Below are positions 8,207-16,604 of a stretch of 64,000 nt of DNA, piece by piece (position 1 is the stretch's first letter; each line of letters starts with the position of its first letter). Origin of the DNA: Aporhodopirellula rubra. Its GTDB lineage: Bacteria > Planctomycetota > Planctomycetia > Pirellulales > Pirellulaceae. Where the stretch lies: positions 99,053 to 163,052 of the forward strand of contig NZ_JACHXU010000020.1 of assembly GCF_014192335.1 (NCBI RefSeq), given 5' to 3'. The translations under genes and the position numbers were made by a program. The notes below the pieces were generated by a model, which saw only the letters and a list, made by a program, of their open reading frames with translations, was not told the DNA's origin and did no database searches.

Positions 8207-8654
8207 TCAACATGTCCTGCTATTCGAAGCGGCCGAGTATTGACGTTGGGCCGATAACGTCAGACCAGTTTAAATGATGACATCTCCGCTCACAGCAACT
8301 GCACACGCCAGAATTCAGCCCCGATGTTCGGATACTTCGACGACATCCTTTCAGGAAACACGTCGGCTGTCTCGAGTCACGCGAAACATGCGTTTCCCAA
8401 CAGGTGGCGGTGCAGATCAGGGAACAATCGATAGCAGATTTGAGTTCGCCACATCACTTGAGGGACAGGTAGGCATCGAACTACGGTCGTCTGCCTCGTG
8501 CGTTTCAGTCAAGATGCTGTCTGGACAAGGGCCAACTGGAGATCAAGGCTCCAAGATAGTCAAAATGTGGTGACGCGATAAAGTCAAACGAATGATCTTC
8601 TGCCGCGGCGTGCGTTTGATGGACTCAAACGCTCGGTCCTTTGAACGAGAATAC
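8207..8654. other. Intergenic region, nothing convincing
   Basis: A 99-codon frame (8274-8573, plus) has no signal, domain or ribosome site and its composition is not protein-like, so I do not call it. No RNA motif seen. Confidence 0.35.
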
Positions 8655-9560
8655 TCAGCGCCGCGTCGCTTTCAACGCGTTGGCGTAGTACTCGGCTTCG
8701 TCGTCGAGTTCATGTTTCTGACAAAAATCGAGCAGTTTCTCGAATCGTTCGACCGGGTCACTGTTGGTTGACCAGATGATTTTGGCGACACAATTAGGGC
8801 AAAGGTACAACGGTCGCCGGTCGGATTCGGAAAGACTGTTGGATCCGCACATGTTGCATTCGTAGGCCGTGCAATGTGAGACCGAAAACATGTGTCCGGT
8901 CTCGTGAGTTGCGATTCGTAACGTCCGCTTCAAACAGAGTTGAAAGTTGGATTCGGGATCGCCATTTCGGTAGAGCGACCAAACGCCAACGCGTTCACGA
9001 TACGTAGCCTGCCCGAATACAAAATTCCAATCGTCGTCGGGATACAAATCGGAAGTCGTAAAACAAATCAACGCGACGGCGTCTTTCGGTACCCGCGCAG
9101 GCAACATCTTTTCGAGCACGTAGGTCGACCGGATTTGGGGCATTCCCCATTCCGGATGAACGCGTCGGGCACCCACCGGGATTACGTCATCAATCGCCAA
9201 CGAATCCAAGGTCTCAACACGACAATTGAAGTAGATCGAAAGAAACTCGGCACTCAACTCAACAATCTTGAGACGCGCCTCGTCGAACTCGCCCATTGGC
9301 AACACATAGAGGACGTTTCGCGTCGCGGTGAGTGTTATCGGATTCGATCGCACGTACCGAGTGAAGGTCTGGCCTTTTTCGTCATGCGATGCGAGCCAAT
9401 CTCCCGGCTGAACCGGTCGCATCTTTTGATGAAGAGGTATCAATGCGTTCGACAATTGTCGAAGGTGTGTCATCCGTTGACGATCACGAGCGGTGTTCTG
9501 CGATTGGGCGGAGGTGCTCGTTGTGGCAACCAACAGAACGAGAAGAACGCAAAGCTTCAT
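8655..9560 (-). CDS. amzA: Exported archaemetzincin-like metalloprotease
   Basis: 301 aa from the ATG at 9560, which begins a clear signal peptide (KLCVLLVLLVATTSTSA). Upstream in-frame ATGs at 9593 and 9629 would add a non-signal extension. The protein has the archaemetzincin zinc motif HETGHMFSVSHC, then C-N-M (Met turn) and a downstream CPNC pair, that is HExxHxxxxxHC-x4-CxM...CxxC. Archaemetzincins are zinc aminopeptidases, usually cytosolic; the signal peptide is unusual, and the Gly normally found at position 8 of the motif is Ser here. Members of this group occur in planctomycetes. No operon partner. Confidence 0.85.
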   Translation of the reverse strand: MKLCVLLVLLVATTSTSAQSQNTARDRQRMTHLRQLSNALIPLHQKMRPVQPGDWLASHDEKGQTFTRYVRSNPITLTATRNVLYVLPMGEFDEARLKIVELSAEFLSIYFNCRVETLDSLAIDDVIPVGARRVHPEWGMPQIRSTYVLEKMLPARVPKDAVALICFTTSDLYPDDDWNFVFGQATYRERVGVWSLYRNGDPESNFQLCLKRTLRIATHETGHMFSVSHCTAYECNMCGSNSLSESDRRPLYLCPNCVAKIIWSTNSDPVERFEKLLDFCQKHELDDEAEYYANALKATRR

Positions 9561-9942
9561 ACGGTTGTCATCGAGATTCAGGTTATTCAGCATTGATCGG
9601 ATTCCAGCAGCACGGTTGCTTGATTGCAAAGCCCACGAGTCTCATGGCCGGATTGTGAGTTAACAGAGCAATGTGCCCGCAGTCGCGGTTGACACACAAT
9701 CGAACGATTTATACCACGCGGCAAGTCACCTTTTCGGATCAGAACCCACATTCGTGGATCGACGACAAACGAAACCAATTGAACGAGTAAAACGCGGCGA
9801 CAACTTTTTGATCGCCAGTAGCAAATCAGAACGTTTTCCGCTTGGACTAAGGACTGATTGATGGGCAATCGGCTTTCGTCGACCAGCCTTGATCGATCAG
9901 TGAAATTCTCAGTTTCCAGAATCTCTTATATGGGCCAAACGA
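9561..9942. other. Intergenic region, nothing recognised
   Basis: About 380 bp between divergent genes; probably holds both promoters. No site stands out. Confidence 0.3.
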
Positions 9943-11034
9943 ATGTCTATTCAATTTGCAAAGCGGCAGCTCGCGCTGCAATGACTCGAAACTCGTCAAC
10001 TGATGGCCGGCGATATGTCCGTTCAACTGTTGCCCAACGGCACACAGTTTGACGTGCGGATCACCGGCGACAATGCTGATAACGCCGTCCAAGTTCGCCA
10101 ACTTTCCAACGAAATTATCCAAATCACAGGTCTCAAACGCGATGGCAGCATCACGACAATCAACGGCAAAGAAAAGCCGTTCATCATCCCTCAGCGAATG
10201 CTGATCAATAGCAGCATACGAACGCTCGACAGTATCGATACTCGCACAGGTGACGGAGGTGACGAAGTGAAGGTTCGCGACGTTGTCCTCGACAATTTCG
10301 TATTTAGCGATTTGTCGATCGATACCGAGGGCGGTAATCGTGATGACTCGGAAGTTGTATCGATCAACAATGTGTTCGTCCAAGACGACATTTGGATCAC
10401 GGCTGACCCGACTGCGCAGTCCAACGTGCGAGCGACGATAATATCGACCAAAGTGGGAGACGACATTGGCATCGCTCTCGGTGCGGGCAACGACGCAGTA
10501 ACCGTGATCAATAGTAGTGCCGACGACATCAGTGTTCGCACACGTGGCGGAAACGATACGGTCAATTTCAGCACGACCAAAGTTGCCGATTTGCTGTTTG
10601 CCGACCTTGGCAACGGAAACGATTCGCTGCGTACTATCCGATCCGAAGCTGGTCGAGCCAGTTTTAACGGTGGCGACGGATTCGACACTCTGGACCTGCG
10701 ATTTGGCGGAACGACCAACAACAATTTTGACCCGATCGCGTCTTCACGCGAGTTTCGAAAGGTCTCTCGTTTGACTTATGCGACGACGAGAATATCGATG
10801 AGTGATTTAAAAAAAGAATCGCGAGTTTCGTCGACTGGCATGTCGCCAGTCCGGCGGGGGCGGAAGATTGGGATTGGTTGGGCACTTGGTTCGGGAGAGC
10901 ACGAGCTACCTAAAAGTTACCGGCCGAGCAATGAAGGTGTTTTGCGGAGGCATTTTCCGACGTATGCGTTATCCGTTCGCGGAGGTAATCTTGATCGGAT
11001 TGAGAGAGTACCGCGACGGGGACCTGAATCGTGA
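9943..11034 (+). pseudogene. LEPR-XLL-type exported RTX-like protein, probably broken at both ends
   Basis: From ATG 9943 the frame reads MSIQFAKRQLALQ, a TGA stop at 9982, then LETRQLMAGD and on without interruption from ATG 10003. LETRQLMAGD matches the planctomycete LEPR-XLL / 'LESRQLLAGD' export motif, which normally follows a basic start exactly like this one. A CGA-to-TGA change would give LQRLETRQLMAGD, so a nonsense mutation is likely. The middle contains calcium-binding-like repeats: GDGGDEV, GAGNDAV, GGNDTV, GNGNDSL, GGDGFDTLDL. After about residue 255 of the 10003 frame the sequence loses this character and runs antisense through the SHD1 gene to 11034, so the original C-terminus has probably been lost to a frameshift. 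Cell-surface role inferred. Confidence 0.6.
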
Positions 11035-11257
11035 CGCCTGTATCCTTGCGGCGCAAAGAGATCGATTTGGAACCAGGCTTGGGGGAGTCGATCATCGAAG
11101 CGGTCACCGTGAATCGGCCATCGGCGGTTGACCATTGTCGTGCCGCGTCGATCTCGTCCGCCTTGCAAATGCAAACGGCAAGCACTACCGCACATTGGGA
11201 CGCAATCAAATCAATAGCGTGCGCAATGTATTTTCGCTGCGAATGCATTCCGCCCAT
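10910..11257 (-). CDS. Small exported SHD1-domain protein
   Basis: 115 aa. After a hydrophobic signal-like segment (AIDLIASQCAVVLAVCICKA) comes ARQWSTADGRFTVTASMID, then SISLRRKDTGVTIQVPVAVL and SQSDQDYLRE. This is the SHD1 (SLA1 homology domain 1) pattern: W-x(5)-G-x-F, a K/R-x-D/E-G turn, I-x-V-P-x-x-L, and S-x-x-D-x-x-Y. The domain is abundant in planctomycete exported proteins; its function there is unknown. A GAGGGA ribosome site lies 4 bp before the ATG at 11257. The gene overlaps the 3' read-through of the broken RTX-like frame on the other strand. Confidence 0.7.
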   Translation of the reverse strand: MGGMHSQRKYIAHAIDLIASQCAVVLAVCICKADEIDAARQWSTADGRFTVTASMIDSPKPGSKSISLRRKDTGVTIQVPVAVLSQSDQDYLRERITHTSENASAKHLHCSAGNF

Positions 11258-11545
11258 CTCATCCCTCTGGCAAAGTGGTAAACCGATCCCATATCGGATT
11301 TTAGCGGACAGGAATGCGGCCGTACTGGCTTCTGCCGATGCGTCGAGTGACCTTCAATATTTTTTCCCAAGGTGATGCGGCTGACTCGGCACGTGTTTTG
11401 CCATGGCGTAGAGTTTCCGTGACCTCTGTTGGGAAGCACAATACCGTAGGGGGTTTGGGCAAGGTAGACTTTCCCGAACTCGATCCCAGAACAGACGGTC
11501 TGATCGATTTACGAAGCCTCGAATGAGGCCGGCCATTTACAAACA

Positions 11546-11833
11546 ATGAACATGAAACCAGTCAACTTCGCAATCGTCGCCGCCTTCCTCCTCGTTTTCT
11601 CCAGCACAGACGTCGCCTCGGCTGCCTCCCCAGGCTGGTCGCCCGTAATCATCGCGACAGGAGAATACCGGGAACAGATCAAGTCGCTTCCGATTGAGCA
11701 GCGTCCGAACCGCCCATTTCACTTCTATGGAAATACCGTTCGCCGACGGCACTACCGCGGTGTCGTTACGCCATCGCCACGAAGTATCGTGTCGCCGGTA
11801 ACATCGTATGGAACGAGTTGGCTGCGACGCTAA
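11546..11833 (+). CDS. Small exported protein of 95 aa, planctomycete-type
   Basis: Signal peptide at residues 1-27 (NFAIVAAFLLVFSSTDVASA), then a short mature part with SPVIIATGEYREQIKSLPI and RPNRPFHFYGNTVRRRHYRG. Small secreted proteins with this 'IKSxPIxxRPNRPxHFYGNTVRRR' body are, as I remember them, common in Rhodopirellula-like genomes and have no assigned role. The mature protein is strongly basic. A second ATG at 11552 could also be the start. It stands alone. Confidence 0.65.
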   Translation: MNMKPVNFAIVAAFLLVFSSTDVASAASPGWSPVIIATGEYREQIKSLPIEQRPNRPFHFYGNTVRRRHYRGVVTPSPRSIVSPVTSYGTSWLRR

Positions 11834-11952
11834 GTCCGGAATCGCGGAAGTCTGGAGCTATGGGAGTGACGACTCATGGCGTCGAACGGCGGCGATGAGA
11901 TATGCTGGGCGTACGATTTTTCAGTTGCCTAAACCTCAAGCCGCCCCAAACA

Positions 11953-12426
11953 ATGCCTTGGAAATGTCCTCAATGCAACGGTGAGACCGACCTGGGGTTC
12001 AACATCTGTTGGACCTGCAGAGCTCCCAGGCCGGGGACTCAACCGGGCAGCGAGTTTCCGACGAACGATTTGCTCGTCAGCACGACTCCGTCGCTGCACA
12101 CTCACAACATAGACCGATACGTAGGCCCGGTATTTGGTGAAACGATCTATGGTGCGAATATGATGCGTGACTTTCTCGCGGCGTTGACCGATATTACGGG
12201 CGGTCGCTCGCACCAATACGAGTCCGTTCTTGCTCGCGGTCGATCGACCGCAATTGCCGAAATGGCGAGACAGGCGAAATCGCTCGGCGGGAACGCGATC
12301 GTCGGAATGCAGATGGACTACTCATCGCTCGGAAACTCGATGCTCATGATCTGCTGCAGCGGAACGGCAGTGTTTGCGACGCCAAAACAGTCTGTCGACG
12401 AGCCGACGCAATCGTCGACGCCGTAA
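11953..12426 (+). CDS. YbjQ/UPF0145-family protein with N-terminal zinc ribbon
   Basis: 157 aa from ATG 11953. An N-terminal double CxxC zinc ribbon (WKCPQCNGE ... ICWTCRAP) is followed by a YbjQ-type domain: a short strand region, GPVFGETIYGANMMRDFLAA, then ITGGRS, a helix with RSTAIAEMARQAKSLGGNAI and the strand VGMQMDYSSLG. YbjQ domains form pentamers and have been described as putative heavy-metal-binding, but the biological role is unclear. The frame is open upstream to 11902; I start at MPWKCPQC because the zinc ribbon begins there. A TAA follows the polar tail. Confidence 0.82.
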   Translation: MPWKCPQCNGETDLGFNICWTCRAPRPGTQPGSEFPTNDLLVSTTPSLHTHNIDRYVGPVFGETIYGANMMRDFLAALTDITGGRSHQYESVLARGRSTAIAEMARQAKSLGGNAIVGMQMDYSSLGNSMLMICCSGTAVFATPKQSVDEPTQSSTP

Positions 12427-12522
12427 AGCAGGCTGCCAGCCTGCAACGACACTCCCTTGCCGAGTAACCAACGTATGTCGGCGTCGCTCGCGGGAGTGAG
12501 TCCGAACAGCACTCAATACCGA

Positions 12523-13719
12523 TCAGCGCCGCGGAACGAGCCAACAGCCGAAATGATCTGTCGACATGGACGACAGCATGGAATCGGATTGAGCCTGCAT
12601 CTCTGGAGCGAGCTGAACTGCTCGGGTCGTGTGTTCCGAAGCGAGTCGAGTCTTCTGATGTTCCCGGTAGCACTGCGCCAACAGCATGTGGTTTTCCGCG
12701 GTTGGTGCTAGCTCGACGAGTTGTTGGTAAGCGTGCTCTTCGGTACGTCGATGATTAAGACGTCGGGCAGCAAACCCGACTCCTTTCCATGCGCTCGCTA
12801 GACTGGCTCGGGAACGCTCGTTCATCGCTTGCGATTTCCAGTACGTCACTGCGGCCTGGTAGGCATGGAGACTTTCCTCAAAACGTTCGAGCCTTTGAAA
12901 ACAGAGCCCAAGGTAATCCAGACTGATCGGTTCGAACCGAGGACCATGCGTGAGGGGTGATAGCAGTCGTATGGCTTCCTCGTTACGGTCCAATTGCATG
13001 AGGATCATGACGCGTTGGCCCAATTCGGATGAAGACGGCCGACGAGGCAACGGATGCTGAGTCGCCGAGTCGAGATCTTTTACCAGGGCGTCGAGCTCCA
13101 CACTGAGTGCGTCGAGAGGTCGGTCTTGGATTTCGGTATTCGGATGCAGTTGCATGAGCATTTCAGCGTGTTGTTTCGCAAGTGCAAATCGACGTGACTG
13201 CAACGCCTTTTCCAACTCGATGCGGCTGCCCTCGGCTACCGAATCCACGTAAGCCGCCGGAACCAAGAGAGCGATCGAGATGAGCGTCAATTTTGCTGCC
13301 CAGGAACTTTCCAAAAACAAAGGCGATTGGGACGCGGTTGCAATAACACGCGTCAACATGACTACCACCAACGTCACCGCACAGGCGACGGTCGACCGGG
13401 ACAGCGAGGCGACGATGAGACCGTGCCGGTTGATGATTTCGAGAGACGAAGAAAGCTGCAAGACGATGACTGCGGCGATGATTACGCCGAGACATGCGAC
13501 CGCGTTCTGCTTTCGATTCGTACATTCAACACGGCTCACGATCATGAGCGTGACGGGGGCAGCCGCGAAAAGAGCAACCATCAAGACATCCCATCTCGCA
13601 AAGAGTCTTGTCACGCCACTCGGAGTCGCCAGTTGCCCGCACGTTAGCGTCGCTGCGGCAATGGTGATTGCGGCGAAGATCAGCCATCGGAATTGATGAC
13701 TCGAAGACGCTTTGATCAT
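12523..13719 (-). CDS. Membrane-anchored TPR protein
   Basis: 398 aa. Residues 10-165 hold about four to five transmembrane segments; the rest is alpha-helical with tetratricopeptide-like repeats (LDYLGLCFQRLERFEESLHA, then AYQQLVELAPTAENHMLLAQ and HTTRAVQLAPEMQ). TPRs usually hold partner proteins, here on one face of the inner membrane. The start ATG at 13719 overlaps the TGA of the upstream gene as ATGA, so translation is coupled with the polytopic protein and the cytochrome. A longer frame to 13767 exists but would overlap the upstream gene by 50 bp. The exact function is unknown. Confidence 0.75.
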   Translation of the reverse strand: MIKASSSHQFRWLIFAAITIAAATLTCGQLATPSGVTRLFARWDVLMVALFAAAPVTLMIVSRVECTNRKQNAVACLGVIIAAVIVLQLSSSLEIINRHGLIVASLSRSTVACAVTLVVVMLTRVIATASQSPLFLESSWAAKLTLISIALLVPAAYVDSVAEGSRIELEKALQSRRFALAKQHAEMLMQLHPNTEIQDRPLDALSVELDALVKDLDSATQHPLPRRPSSSELGQRVMILMQLDRNEEAIRLLSPLTHGPRFEPISLDYLGLCFQRLERFEESLHAYQAAVTYWKSQAMNERSRASLASAWKGVGFAARRLNHRRTEEHAYQQLVELAPTAENHMLLAQCYREHQKTRLASEHTTRAVQLAPEMQAQSDSMLSSMSTDHFGCWLVPRR

Positions 13720-14729
13720 GCTGCCACCGCGTTTGCGGACGTTGATTTCGGTTTGCGTGATTTCCAAATCATGCCGTCAAAGCAATAGTGCCAAAACGCG
13801 ACGATGATATTGATAAACACCCAGAACTCGAAATAACCTCGTGAAAGCAGATAGTTACCCAGCCCGATGACGATAATGAAGATAGCCATAAAGGACACCC
13901 ACACCGTTGCGAGGTGCGAGAGTATTGCCGATTGTGACGTCGCCCCTGACCGACTCATCGACCAGGTCACAATCGACATGTACTCCAATGAATGAAAGAT
14001 TGCGGAGGCGAGCGCCAACTGCACGACCCACTGACTGTTTTCATAGTGCGACGCGAGCAGCAACGCGGTGAAAAGAGACATCACACTGATCAGGTAGGTG
14101 AGGCTCGCGAGGTTCGCATTGGATCCGTGGGCGTATCGGACGAGTTGCCGTATAACGAGACCGACCGGGATGATGAGGACCAGCCAGTCCACCGAAGCAA
14201 CCCAGTGCCAATGCTCAAATGGTCCTGCGGTCCATCCCCATCCTGCGACGCGTGCGATGACAAAAAGCATGAATCCACGAAAGACAAATTTGTCGAATCG
14301 CGTTTTCGCTCCGCCCATGCTGGATTGCGACCGTCGTTGATAGATTTGGAACACACCATGATGCTGGGATGCGAAATGCCACGCGTTCCAGATGTAGTCG
14401 ATCGCGCCCAAACACAGCAGCGATCCTGTTCCCATCTTCACGCAGAGGCATCCGATCAGGATGGCACTTCCGAACGCGATGAATTGACGGCGGCGGTCAT
14501 GGCCCTTGTGGTGGTCGACTGCGACCAACGCTAGTGTGATCCAGCGATGGGGCGCGGTCACAAAATAGATTTGCCAGAACAGGAGGCTTTGATGGGTCGT
14601 GACGCCGCCCACTCGGTCTACCAACAGGATCAACGGCCAGCAGCAATTGATCACGAAGAACAGATCGATTCCCGGTGAAAACAGAAAACCACCTTGGTTG
14701 GTTCGAGAGGAAGTGATTGCTGCGCTCAT
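13716..14729 (-). CDS. Polytopic His-rich membrane protein, unrecognised family
   Basis: 337 aa with about nine hydrophobic segments. Histidines cluster at membrane borders: APHRW, VDHHKGHDRR, NAWHFASQHHG, FEHWHW and FWHYCFDG. Such pairs can hold heme b or non-heme metal, as in membrane-bound desaturase-like or quinol-oxidising proteins, so a redox membrane subunit is a reasonable guess, but no family motif is complete. The ATG at 14729 overlaps the TGA of the cytochrome gene (ATGA), and its own TGA overlaps the TPR gene. This tight coupling suggests the three products form one complex. Confidence 0.7.
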   Translation of the reverse strand: MSAAITSSRTNQGGFLFSPGIDLFFVINCCWPLILLVDRVGGVTTHQSLLFWQIYFVTAPHRWITLALVAVDHHKGHDRRRQFIAFGSAILIGCLCVKMGTGSLLCLGAIDYIWNAWHFASQHHGVFQIYQRRSQSSMGGAKTRFDKFVFRGFMLFVIARVAGWGWTAGPFEHWHWVASVDWLVLIIPVGLVIRQLVRYAHGSNANLASLTYLISVMSLFTALLLASHYENSQWVVQLALASAIFHSLEYMSIVTWSMSRSGATSQSAILSHLATVWVSFMAIFIIVIGLGNYLLSRGYFEFWVFINIIVAFWHYCFDGMIWKSRKPKSTSANAVAA

Positions 14730-16120
14730 GGAATGCGAATCCAATGGTCATGAAACGAGATGCCCTCCGACCATGGCACGGCTGGCATATGGCACTCGAT
14801 GCAGTCTCCCGTCGGCTCGTGCGTGCAAACGGCCTGCGGAGCGTCAGCGAATGTGGCGGCATCGTGATCGGCGGACCTGTAATATCCGGAACCATGATCC
14901 GGGTTGCCATGACACCTTTGGCATTGTGCGATCGAACTCGCCCGGTCATGGGAAACGGTGTCGTGAGGGTCGTGGCAGGTTGAACAGGTCAGATGTCCCG
15001 GCGATTCTAAGTAGCATCGACTGCGTTTGATTCCATAGGGTTGGAACCGTGCTAGTTCGTCAGGTGTTGCCGACGGGTGGACCGATGTTTCATCCCGATG
15101 GCATGCCGCGCACGTATTCATGTACGATTCGGCGTTTTCGTATTTCAACCTCGGCTTGGCTTGTTCAGCGAGTCCTTGGTTGGCGAGATCCACATGATCT
15201 TTCCGAGGACCGTGGCACCGTTCACAGCCCACGTTTGCAATCACCATCGACTCCATAATCGGCAGCGATGGTGGGGAGGTCACTGTGCTGTGACACCCGA
15301 GGCAGGCGCGAATGTCGGAAGAGTCCAACGGCCGACCAAAGCATTCAATCGAACCTTGTTGGAAGTCGTCGAAGCGTTCATGGTCGGGCGTTAGTCCAAT
15401 TTCGCTGGGACGGGTGGCGTCGTGACGGGGGAACGACGACCACCGCAATTCAACGCCCTTTTGCGTGATTTCATCCACCGCGATCGGTGTTTGTGCATGG
15501 GTTCCCGAACCGAGCAACCAGGTAACCGGAACCGCTACTCCGGGCGCGTTCGAATCATCTCGGACAACGAACGTGTCTTCCGTCGCAGTGAATGTAAACT
15601 GCTGCTCACGTCGAGAGTCCTTGTAGACTCCTTGGTTGGATAACGTGCTCGCGAGATCCGATTGCGGCATGAGTGTCAATGTGCGTGAGTGTCCCGATCG
15701 CTGATGAGCGGCGTACTCGGCGGCGTGGCATTCCGCACACGCCTGATCTCCAGCGAATGTGTTGGAAACGAAATTGCGCCAAGCAAATAGCGATTGTTGA
15801 GCACGCGGAGGTAGGTTTTCGACTCGCAACCGTCGATCGGGATTCACCGCGTGAACTTCATGTCGGTTCGTGCGATTCGCAGAGCCGCCCGGGGGCGAAT
15901 TTCGTACGAACTCTTGATTTGAAATCGAAACGGAGGCCGCGTTGAGGACAGCCCACGCGACCATACCGGCCAGAAGTGCAGACGCGATAACGATGCGAAT
16001 CGAGATGGGAGGAAGCGAAATGGTTGCGGGCTTCTTCGGCACGAAAACGAAAAGGTGTGGCAAGACGGCGATGGTGGTCTCATCGTCCTCGCGGAAGACG
16101 AGAGCGTTTTTCGACGCCAC
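14726..16120 (-). CDS. Membrane-anchored seven-heme cytochrome c
   Basis: 464 aa with a single N-terminal membrane anchor (about residues 42-62, IVIASALLAGMVAWAVLNAA) and a periplasmic part with seven CxxCH heme sites: CAECH, CLGCH, CERCH, CAACH, CSTCH, CQRCH and CIECH. The order and the closing CIECHMP resemble planctomycete multiheme proteins with NrfA/NapC-like or cytochrome c554-like folds. It should pass electrons between membrane and periplasm. The start is a GTG at 16120; a later GTG (VPKKPATIS) is also possible. Upstream, 36 bp away, is a lipoprotein gene on the same strand. Confidence 0.88.
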   Translation of the reverse strand: MASKNALVFREDDETTIAVLPHLFVFVPKKPATISLPPISIRIVIASALLAGMVAWAVLNAASVSISNQEFVRNSPPGGSANRTNRHEVHAVNPDRRLRVENLPPRAQQSLFAWRNFVSNTFAGDQACAECHAAEYAAHQRSGHSRTLTLMPQSDLASTLSNQGVYKDSRREQQFTFTATEDTFVVRDDSNAPGVAVPVTWLLGSGTHAQTPIAVDEITQKGVELRWSSFPRHDATRPSEIGLTPDHERFDDFQQGSIECFGRPLDSSDIRACLGCHSTVTSPPSLPIMESMVIANVGCERCHGPRKDHVDLANQGLAEQAKPRLKYENAESYMNTCAACHRDETSVHPSATPDELARFQPYGIKRSRCYLESPGHLTCSTCHDPHDTVSHDRASSIAQCQRCHGNPDHGSGYYRSADHDAATFADAPQAVCTHEPTGDCIECHMPAVPWSEGISFHDHWIRIP

Positions 16121-16156
16121 GGGTGTGAACGTCGAAAAACGCTTGAAGGGGAAGGA

Positions 16157-16567
16157 TCAGCTAAGTGGAGCGTCTTTGATTTTCCACTTGTCGTCGACAC
16201 GAATCAGCGTCCAGGTTTTCTCCGTTTCCGAAGCGGTGCTGGCTTTCGCGTTACGTTTTTCGCCACTGCCGGTGGCATGCACGCCACCGAAGATTTTGAC
16301 GGGCACGGTCACGGTATCGCCGTCAAACGTTGCCTCTCCGGCGACTTCGTATCCGCGTTCGCTATAGTCTTTGCGATTCTCGGGTACTGATCCCGATACG
16401 AATGCGTTAGCGAATGATTCTTCGTCGCCCGCCAAATCGCCTAATCCCGCGACACTGGCAAACGCATTCTGCTCATCGGTCGGCTTCAGGCTTTCCGATG
16501 AGTCACAACCGATTCCCGTCAACGTACAAATCGCCAACGTGAAGGCAAACAATTTTTGATATTTCAT
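16157..16567 (-). CDS. Small lipoprotein, unknown function
   Basis: 136 aa from ATG 16567. A lipoprotein signal is clear: KYQKLFAFTLAICTL then lipobox TGIGC with Cys21. The mature part is acidic, then forms a compact beta domain (GEATFDGDTVTVPVKIFGG ... TWTLIRVDDKWKIKDAPLS). The ending (strand, WTL, 'DDKWKI') resembles DUF4878/SnoaL-like lipoproteins, but this is not certain. It sits 37 bp after the DUF1559 gene and 36 bp before the cytochrome, so it is likely part of one transcript. Confidence 0.72.
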   Translation of the reverse strand: MKYQKLFAFTLAICTLTGIGCDSSESLKPTDEQNAFASVAGLGDLAGDEESFANAFVSGSVPENRKDYSERGYEVAGEATFDGDTVTVPVKIFGGVHATGSGEKRNAKASTASETEKTWTLIRVDDKWKIKDAPLS

Positions 16568-16604
16568 GATCTTTCTCCGGTCGGATAATTGGTGCAATGA
16601 ACGC

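Noticed and set aside
8274..8573. 99-aa plus frame
   Set aside because: No domain, no ribosome site, low-quality composition.
11301..11546. 81-aa minus frame ending in a basic stretch
   Set aside because: No domain or export signal that I can name and a weak start; might be real but not supportable.
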